Under the pieces are notes generated by a model. That model did not search any database and was not told the origin of the DNA. It saw nothing but the letters and a program-made list of their open reading frames with translations. A stretch of 64,000 bases of DNA from an uncultured Dehalococcoidia bacterium (lineage in GTDB: Bacteria > Chloroflexota > Dehalococcoidia > Lucifugimonadales > CATQGZ01). Both the position numbers and the translations under genes were made by a program. Positions 29,981 to 37,300 of the stretch are shown one piece after another. The stretch spans positions 2,046,001-2,110,000 of the forward strand of contig OY282365.1 in the NCBI GenBank assembly GCA_958295685.1. Reading direction: 5' to 3'. Position 1 is the stretch's first letter. Every line of letters starts with the position of its first letter.

Positions 29981-30838
29981 CTAGCCGATGTCTGGATAGT
30001 TCAGCGGATGGCCGACGGCGCCGACCTCGTACCGGGTGATGTGCCACCTGCCGATGTTGGTGCTCAGCAGCACGTCGCGCTCCCGCCCGCAGAACGCGAT
30101 GTTGGTCGGCGCCGCGATCAGCGTGCCCTCGAAATCCTCGGCGAGGACGTCTATGCGGCCCTCCGGCGTCCTGCGATAGATCATGTCGGGACGGTACATC
30201 GACACGTAGAGGTTGCGGTCGGCATCGAACGCGACGCCGTCCGGGACCGTCCTCGGGAACTCGGCCACGGTCTCGATCCGGCCCGGTCTCCCGTCCTCGC
30301 CGATCTCGATGCGGTCCACTCGGGGCGGATTCACGCTCATGGCCACGTAGAGGTCGTCGCCGTCAGGGCCCATGCACAGGCCGTTCGGGAACTCCTTCGG
30401 CCTCCGGTCCCAGACCTCCGTTTCGCCCCCCGGCCCGATCCGATAGACCATCCCGTCGTCCGCGTGCCAGTCCCCCGACTCGCACACGTACAGGTTCCCG
30501 TCGGCGTCGAAAGCGGGGTAGTTCGGCACACGGAACGGCTCGTCGGCAGTCCCGCTCGAATAGACCGAAACCGCTCCGCCCTGAGTTATCCTCATCACCG
30601 CCCTGTTGCCCGCGTCGCAAGCGTAGATGTTGTGGCGCGCGTCCAGGGCCATCCCCAGCACGAAACCGCCGGTATCGGCGAACTGGACAACCTCTCTCCT
30701 CTCGACGTCGATCCTGTAGAGCTGGCCCGCCTCGCCGCCCGCATAGGCGTACCCGTCGAGACCCCAGGCGATCCCCTCGGGATGGTCCAGACCCTCCACG
30801 AACACCGATACCTGGCTGCCGTTGTCCAGAATACTCAT
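29981..30838 (-). CDS. SMP-30 / gluconolactonase family beta-propeller
   Basis: 285-residue six-bladed propeller lactonase-like protein. Features: FVEGLDHPEGIAWGLDGYAY with the metal-binding Glu, repeated DARHNIYACDAGNRAV and DADGNLYVCESGDW, FPNGLCMGPDGDDLYVA with the conserved Asn, and PDGVAFDADRNLYVS. Such enzymes hydrolyse sugar lactones made by dehydrogenases. Located 15 nt after an SDR gene and 20 nt before the D-aminoacylase-like gene, so co-transcribed; this supports a sugar-acid oxidation pathway. Confidence 0.92.
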   Translation of the reverse strand: MSILDNGSQVSVFVEGLDHPEGIAWGLDGYAYAGGEAGQLYRIDVERREVVQFADTGGFVLGMALDARHNIYACDAGNRAVMRITQGGAVSVYSSGTADEPFRVPNYPAFDADGNLYVCESGDWHADDGMVYRIGPGGETEVWDRRPKEFPNGLCMGPDGDDLYVAMSVNPPRVDRIEIGEDGRPGRIETVAEFPRTVPDGVAFDADRNLYVSMYRPDMIYRRTPEGRIDVLAEDFEGTLIAAPTNIAFCGRERDVLLSTNIGRWHITRYEVGAVGHPLNYPDIG

Positions 30839-30853
30839 GGGCTCTCCCCGCTG

Positions 30854-31624
30854 CTACTCACTCTCCAGCATGAAACCGTTCTTGAGAAAGGCCCCGTCGA
30901 TCGGGATGGCCGCTCCGCTTATGTGAGTGGACCCGTCGCCGCAGAGGAACAGCACCAGGTCGGCCACCTCCTCCGGGTGCGCCTCCCTGCCGGCGGGCAT
31001 CCTCTTCAGCCGCTGCGCTCGCAGAGTGGGCTCACGCTCGTAGACCATCTCGGTCATCGGAGTGAGCACCATGCCGGGGCAGACCGCGTTGACGTTGATG
31101 CCGTACCCGGCCCACTCCAGAGACAGCACACCCGCGAGACCGATCAGGCCCGCCTTGGCAGGACTGTACGCGCCGCGCTCCGGCACCGGCGCAGTTGCGG
31201 CCACGGAGGACATGAACACCACCCGACCGCCCTCGCCCTGCTCCACCAGCCGGCGGCCCACGGCCCTGCTGAACAGGAACGCGCCGGTCAGGTGCGTATC
31301 GAGCACACCGCTCCACTCCTCCACCGAAAGCTCCAGCGCCGGCGACCTGATGTTGTTCCCTGCGCAGTGAACCAGAAAGTCCACCCTCCCAAAGTGGTCG
31401 ACCGTCCTCTGCACTGCCGTGTCCACGGAACCCTCGGACCTCACCTCGACTTCGACGCCCATGGCGTTGCCGCCCTCGACCGATATGGCGGCCGCGAGGT
31501 CGCGTGCCCTGGTTCCGTCCACGTCGGCGACCGCCACGCCCACGCCCGAGCCAGCGAAGGCCCGGCACACGGCGGAGCCGATCCCGCCCGCGCCCCCGGT
31601 CACGATCGCCGTCTTGCCTTCCAT
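30854..31624 (-). CDS. Short-chain dehydrogenase/reductase
   Basis: 256-residue classical SDR. Cofactor motif TGGAGGIG, acidic residue in VAVADVDGTRA favouring NAD, NxAG as HCAGNN, and catalytic Tyr/Lys in YSPAKAG with the upstream Ser in MSSVAATAPVP. PG motif near CPGMVLTPM. ATG 31624 gives the canonical start MEGKTAIVTGG. Probably oxidises a sugar or sugar alcohol in the same operon as the SMP-30 lactonase. Confidence 0.93.
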   Translation of the reverse strand: MEGKTAIVTGGAGGIGSAVCRAFAGSGVGVAVADVDGTRARDLAAAISVEGGNAMGVEVEVRSEGSVDTAVQRTVDHFGRVDFLVHCAGNNIRSPALELSVEEWSGVLDTHLTGAFLFSRAVGRRLVEQGEGGRVVFMSSVAATAPVPERGAYSPAKAGLIGLAGVLSLEWAGYGINVNAVCPGMVLTPMTEMVYEREPTLRAQRLKRMPAGREAHPEEVADLVLFLCGDGSTHISGAAIPIDGAFLKNGFMLESE

Positions 31625-31731
31625 CCTCCACCTCCTCGCTGAGGGCGAATATACGCCGTCCGTCGAGTGGCAGTCAATCAGTGTGCCCGCCAGGAGACTG
31701 CATCAGGCAGAATCGCCGGCCGGGGGCGCCG

Positions 31732-32568
31732 TCAGACCCGCTTCCCTCCGGGCCCGAGCCAGCCGTGGGCGATGTCGTAGTAGGCCGGAGCGTCCGTGTC
31801 GAGCGCCAGATCGACCCCCGCGTCATCCTGGGGTCGATAGCCGAGCAGCCGCCTGGCGCTGTCGAGCTCATGAACCTTCATCGTGTTGTCGGATATACCG
31901 TAGACCACCGCGTGCCCAACCGACGCCGGAGCGTCGATGCTCCTCTCCAGAAGCTGGGCGGCGTCGCGGTGGCTCAGAAACATCGCCAGGCCCGAAGGCC
32001 ACCTGCGCTCCCAGCCCTCCTCACACAGAACGCCGCCGATCCTCAGCGCGATGAACGAAATACCGTACAGGTCATGGTAGAAACTCCCCATCAACTCCCC
32101 AAACCCCTTGCTCACGCCGTACAGACAGCACGGCCGCGTCTGCTGCGCGGTCAGCAGCTCCATCGGCTGCCGCACGTCGCCAAACCTCCCATCGAACACC
32201 GCCCTGTACGACTCATCCTTCTCAGGATAGAACCCGACCACGTGGTTGGTGCTGGCGAACACCACCCGACCAACCCCGGCGAGTCTCGACGCCTCCAGGA
32301 CGTTGCGCGTGCCCACGACGTTGTTGCGCAGCACAGACTCCCACGGTGCCTGTCCGCGAGGGTCTCCACCCAGATGAACCACCACGTCCTTACCCTCGAA
32401 CGCGGGCCTGATCGCCTCCACGTCGGCGATGTCCCCCACGTGGGACTCCACCCCCTCGACCTCCTTGAGGTCCAGAATGCTGAGGTCGAACCTCTCCGAC
32501 AGCCCTGGCCTCGTGACCGTGCCGATCGTCCCCGCGCCGCCCGTAATCAGTACCTTTTTCCTGGCCAA
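31732..32568 (-). CDS. NAD-dependent epimerase/dehydratase, uronate-dehydrogenase-like
   Basis: 278-residue extended SDR. Cofactor motif ITGGAGTIG, VVHLGGDPRG, FASTNHVVGFYP and the catalytic pair in YGVSKGFGE. The STNHVVGFYP stretch resembles uronate dehydrogenases, which oxidise uronic acids to aldarolactones. A lactonase (SMP-30) two genes downstream fits that reaction. First gene of the 32.6-28.4 kb minus-strand unit. Leader element C ends about 140 nt upstream with its promoter pointing into this gene. Confidence 0.87.
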   Translation of the reverse strand: MARKKVLITGGAGTIGTVTRPGLSERFDLSILDLKEVEGVESHVGDIADVEAIRPAFEGKDVVVHLGGDPRGQAPWESVLRNNVVGTRNVLEASRLAGVGRVVFASTNHVVGFYPEKDESYRAVFDGRFGDVRQPMELLTAQQTRPCCLYGVSKGFGELMGSFYHDLYGISFIALRIGGVLCEEGWERRWPSGLAMFLSHRDAAQLLERSIDAPASVGHAVVYGISDNTMKVHELDSARRLLGYRPQDDAGVDLALDTDAPAYYDIAHGWLGPGGKRV

Positions 32569-32700
32569 GAGTAGCGCCTCCTCATACCCAAGATGAAGGC
32601 CATCTTACCACCGGCGGCCCCGCGAAGCGCCGAGTCGTAGCCCGTCGGCGCCCCTGCCCCAGAGCGCGGTCCTCTCTCCTTCCCGCATCCTGCCAATCCT

Positions 32701-32708
32701 GATTCAGA
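32701..32708. repeat. Target-site duplication, left copy
   Basis: GATTCAGA at 32701-32708 is repeated directly at 33036-33043, exactly abutting both 12-bp terminal inverted repeats of element C. Confidence 0.8.
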
Positions 32709-33035
32709 GTAACTGTTCAGAGCTGATGAGGTCTCCCTATCTGCAAGCGCAGGGCGGGCGCGGCCAGCGCTTTCGCCGAAAACTGTCCCAAACTGTTCCA
32801 TTTTGTCCCATCTCGTAGCTGAGGGTTCGATTTTGTGGAACAAAAGTGGGGCACTTGTGGAACAGGTCTGGAACGGAACCGGAGCAGTTCCGGTACAATT
32901 GTGGGACAGGTCTCTTCAGGGCTGCGAGGTCGACTGCTGCTGGGTCGGCTGCTTCCATGTGAATAATATAGTACAGAAGTTCGCTGTCGTCAAGGGGGAC
33001 TCCGCCTTCGGACCTCACAGAGTCTGAACAGTTAC
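32709..33035 (-). mobile_element. Leader element copy C, a 327-bp MITE carrying a promoter
   Basis: Perfect 12-bp terminal inverted repeats GTAACTGTTCAG (32709-32720) and CTGAACAGTTAC (33024-33035), flanked by the 8-bp direct duplication GATTCAGA. Inside, on the minus strand: promoter, ATG 32958 at the predicted +1, and an uninterrupted 73-codon frame beginning MEAADPAAVDLAALKRPVPQ and ending 32737. Array units are of TGTTCCA/TGTCCCA type. Then come CTCAGCTACGAGATGG and three inverted units (GGGACA, GGAACA, GGGACA) and TTTTCGGCGAAA. Same architecture as copies A, B, D and E but a different repeat class. The rest of 32569-33114 is unassigned. Confidence 0.88.
32965..32993 (-). promoter_or_regulatory. 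Promoter of element C
   Basis: Minus strand TTGACG (32993-32988), 17 nt, TATATT (32970-32965), the best -10 box of the family. ATG 32958 follows after 6 nt. Confidence 0.78.
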
Positions 33036-33043
33036 GATTCAGA
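33036..33043. repeat. Target-site duplication, right copy
   Basis: GATTCAGA, identical to 32701-32708. Joining the flanks restores AATCCTGATTCAGACAG, the same sequence found upstream of the -35 box in copies A, B, D and E. Confidence 0.8.
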
Positions 33044-33114
33044 CAGTGCCCTATCGTGGGCACGTGTCTTTGAGATAGACTGACCGCGTCCGAGCTTGCG
33101 TCTAGGAGGGCAAC

Positions 33115-34218
33115 GTGACAGCGGTATTCGATGCGCACGTCCACTGCTTCCCGCCGATGGGAGACGACGACACGCACCTGCGCGTACGGCTCGCCGAGCT
33201 TCAGCACCACGTCCGCTTTCACGGCCAGGGAGTCAGGCGTACAAGCGACGACTCGATCGTCACCGAGCCGGTCCTCGCGGGCGGCAGGGACGGCATATCC
33301 TGGCAGCCGGACGTGAACGCCAGGTTCGGCAAATTCGGCCGGCTGGAGTTCACTCACGGCGGAGAAGACCTCTACATGCAGTGGATGCCGCCCACGATGT
33401 GGGACATGTCGTCGCCCGCCGAGTACATGATCGCCCAGATGGACTATGCGGGAGTGGACAGGGGCTTCCTGCAGCACGACAGACTCTACGGCTACCTGGA
33501 CGACTTCTTCGCCGACTGCGTGAGCCGCTACCCGGACCGGCTAGTCGCAGGAGCCCAGGTCGACGAATGGCGCGGCGGTGAGCCGGACCAGCTAGACCGG
33601 CTGAGACGGCAGGTACAGGAACTCGGCGCGTCGGCTCTCTACTTCTCGACCGGCGGGTTCTTCCACAACGACTTCTCGACCGGAGTCAACCATGAGTCCC
33701 TCAAACCGTTGTGGAACCTGGTGGGAGACCTGGGGATCCCGATCCACTGGAGCCCCTGCGCAATGAAGATACCGATCGACGACGACTACGTCAGGGAGCT
33801 GCGCGAACTGAACGAGTGGGCAGACAACTACCCTGAGATAACCTCGGTGCTCACTCACGGCCTGAGCAACATCTTCCTGGAAAAGCACAAGCCGGAACAA
33901 CGGTACCGGATACCCCCCGAGATCGCCTCCCTCCTGGAACGCCGCGGATGGTACATGGAGCTGATGCTCCACCTCATGGCAGCCGACCTCGAGTTCCCCC
34001 CGTACAGCTCCGACCTGCGCGAGGTGGTGCGCGCGCTCGTGAACCGCTTCGGGGCCGAAAAGCTGACGTGGGGATCGGACATGCCATGCTGCGAGCGCAC
34101 GGTAACCTACAGGCAGTCCAGGATACTCTTCGACACGCAGTGCGAATTCCTGACCGCAGACCAGCGCGCCGCCATCATGGGAGGCAACCTGGAGAAGCTC
34201 TACCCCCTCCAACCATAG
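33115..34218 (+). CDS. Amidohydrolase 2 family metal-dependent hydrolase
   Basis: 367-residue barrel hydrolase or decarboxylase of the amidohydrolase-related type. Metal ligands: DAHVHCFPPM at the N-terminus, a His in PIHWSPCAMKIP, VLTHGLSN and the late GSDMPCCER. The family includes decarboxylases of aromatic or other acids; substrate not assignable. GTG 33115 follows AGGAGGG closely. Single gene on the plus strand, divergent from the epimerase operon, with element C between them. Confidence 0.87.
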   Translation: MTAVFDAHVHCFPPMGDDDTHLRVRLAELQHHVRFHGQGVRRTSDDSIVTEPVLAGGRDGISWQPDVNARFGKFGRLEFTHGGEDLYMQWMPPTMWDMSSPAEYMIAQMDYAGVDRGFLQHDRLYGYLDDFFADCVSRYPDRLVAGAQVDEWRGGEPDQLDRLRRQVQELGASALYFSTGGFFHNDFSTGVNHESLKPLWNLVGDLGIPIHWSPCAMKIPIDDDYVRELRELNEWADNYPEITSVLTHGLSNIFLEKHKPEQRYRIPPEIASLLERRGWYMELMLHLMAADLEFPPYSSDLREVVRALVNRFGAEKLTWGSDMPCCERTVTYRQSRILFDTQCEFLTADQRAAIMGGNLEKLYPLQP

Positions 34219-34326
34219 CGCCGGAAGCGGGCAGCTCGACGGCGGACGGTATCGCCGCACCAGGAACCCGCCAGGCATCCACGGCAAGAACGGGCCTGTG
34301 AAAATCTTGGCGCGACCGAGTGATCT

Positions 34327-37300
34327 ATGCCAATCAGACCCGCCATGCGGCTACCGGCAATCGCCGCCCTGTGTCTCCTGGGCGTCGCAGTACTGACTGC
34401 AGACCGCGTCGGGTTCGCCGCAGACCCTCTCCCGAAACCCTCAGACCCCCCTCTGACCGTCTCTCCCGGCCTGGTCCATACCAAGGAGGACTCCAAGGTC
34501 AGCTCGATACTCAGAGGGTTTCTACGGGAACCCCTGACGGTCGTACAGACCGACGCGCCGATGACCGGATCGACGTCCAAGGCCGACGCTGCCCGCCTGG
34601 AAGCAGACCCCGGCCTCAGGGCCGGCCTCACGGACGACGTCATACGATTCGACGAGTCGGGCAACGTGCAGGTATACGTACACGCAAGAACCACCGGGGA
34701 AGGTGAGATCGCAGCCCTGGAGAGCCTGCGGGCGCGCGTGGAGGTCGTCAACCATGACGCGCGCATCGTCCAGGCATGGATCCCCGTCACAGAGATAGAC
34801 GCCCTCGCCAGCCTGGACTTCGTGCGGCGCGTCTCGACCCCGGACTACGCGGTCCCCGACGCGGGCCGCGTGACCACGCAGGGCGACCTGATCATGAGGT
34901 CTCGCCTGGCGCGCCGCCTGAGCGGCCTCACCGGCGAGGGCGTGAAGGTGGGCGTTATATCCGACGGCGTGACTTCGATGGCCTCCCCTCAGGCGAGTGG
35001 AGACCTTCCCGCCGGCATTGAGATAGACCCAACCAGTCCCGGATCCGGTGACGAGGGCACCGCGATGCTCGAGATAGTCCACGACGTCGCGCCCGGCGCC
35101 CGACTAGCCTTCTCGGGCCCTGACACAAGCCTCGAGATGGCAGCGTCCATAAGATATCTGGCAAACGACGCGTTCGGCGGGGCCGGAGCCGACGTTATCG
35201 TGGACGACCTCACATTCTTCAATCAGCCATACTTCGAGGATGGGCCGGTCGCACAGGCGGCCCGTGAGGTTGTCGACGGAGGGACGGTCTTCGTTACGTC
35301 CGCCGGTAACGACGCGGGCGGACAAGGCTACAGGAGATGGCACTACGAGGGCGATTTCGTGGACGGCGGAAACGGCTTCCACGCCTTCAGCCCAGGCGAC
35401 ACCTCCATATCGATTACCCTGACATTCTCGGCAATCATATTTCTACAATGGAACGACCGGTTCGGAGCTTCACGAAACGACTATGATCTATACGTGTGCG
35501 TCCCGGGTTACACCCCCAGCGCGGTGACGCTTGGTTCGAGTCCGCGTCGATGCGCCGGGAGCGCGGACACTCAGGACGGCGACGACAACCCCGTCGAGGT
35601 GATGTCTGTCTCCACGTTGGCTCGACGGCTGGATGTCTTCGTACGCTCCAACCCTGGCAGTCAGCCTCGCCGCCTGGAGATGTTCTTCCCAAGATCCCCC
35701 CTGAACGAGCACAGCGTCCCAGGAGGCAGCATCTTCGGCCACGCGGCTGTGCCTGGGGTCATAGCCGTGGGCGCTATAGGCGCCGGTGATCCTGGAAACG
35801 ACGACATCCGGCCCTTCAGCTCTCAGGGGCCGTCCGAAATCTTCTTCCCGTCCCGCGAAACACGGCCCAAGCCCGACGTTGCCGCCATCGACGGGGTATC
35901 TGTCACGGGCGCAGGGGGCTTTTCCAGCCCGTTCTTAGGCACCTCGGCCGCCGCGCCTCACGTCGCGGCGATAGCAGCCCTCCTGCTGGAGGCGATCCGC
36001 ATGGAGCAGCCGGCCATCTCGACGACCGACGCCGCAGACAATGTCTTCGACACCCTGCGGGACACAGCCGTCGATCTCGGCGCGCCGGGATTCGACAACG
36101 TCTTCGGCGCCGGCAGGGTCGATGCCCTGGCGGCTATCGAGGCCACCGGCCGGCTGGCCGACGCCACGTTCACGGTGGACTCCACGGGTGACGGAGCCGA
36201 CCACGACACTGCGGACGGACTCTGCGACGACGGCAGCGGCTCCTGTACTCTGCGGGCCGCCATTCAACAGGCCAACGCAACCACAGGGAGAATCATAGCG
36301 TTCGGTATAACGGGGAGCGGCCCCCACTCCATTCGCCCCGCCTCTCCTCTCCCTGCCATCACGGGTCTGGTGAACATCGACGGCTACACCCAGCCCGGAG
36401 CCGTTCGGAGCTCCACCTCGACGGTGGTTCGCATAGAGCTGGACGGCTCCGGCGCAGGAAACGGGGCGGACGGACTGAAGATGATGACAGAAGGCGCGGC
36501 GGTCCGCGGGCTGGCAATCAACAGGTTCGATGGGAATGGAATAGCCATCGAGACACGCGGCATGAACACCGTCAGGGAAAACTTCATAGGAACCGACGTC
36601 AGCGGAGAGACCGACCTCGGCAACCAGGGCAGCGGCGTGTCCGTCACAGGCTCGTCCGATAACATCGTCACCGGCAACGTCATCTCCGGCAACGAAGGAA
36701 GCGGCATCGCCATATCGACAGCCACTTCCACGACCATCAGCGGCAACTTCATAGGAACGGACGCCGACGGCGATGCCGACCTGGGCAACGGAGGCAGCGG
36801 CGTATCCATCACAGGCTCGCCCCGAGGCTCCCTAATCGGCAACGTCATCTCCGGCAATGGGGCACACGGCATCGACGTGCGGGGGGCCACTTCGACGAGA
36901 GCAACCATCATGGACAACCTCATAGGAACGGCCGCCGACGGCAGTTCCGACTTGGGCAACGACGGGTCCGGTGTCTACGTCGGCAGCCACGCTTTCGACA
37001 ACACTGTCGATGAGAACACAATCGCCTTCAACGGCGGCGACGGCGTAACGATAGAGTCCGGCGTCGAGAACACGATCTGGGAAAATGCCATACACTCGAA
37101 CTCGGAACTCGGCATCGACCTCGGCGGCGACGGCGTGACCCTCAATGACGGCGGAGACGGTGACACAGGCCCCAACAACCGACAGAACTTCCCGACTCTG
37201 TCCTCCGTGGCCGCGAAAGAAGGGCGCGTCGCCATAAGAGGAAGTATCGACGGCGCGCCCTTCTCCAGATTCATAGTGGACTTCTATTCGAACCGGGCAT

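Noticed and set aside
27831..29984. 717-codon plus-strand frame
   Set aside because: Antisense and out-of-frame reading of the PEP-mutase and D-aminoacylase genes; Arg/Pro/His-rich low-complexity product.
32737..32958. 73-codon frame in element C as a protein-coding gene
   Set aside because: Kept only as part of the element description: it is open in C but the matching region is closed by stops in A, B, D and E, so a conserved protein is not supported.
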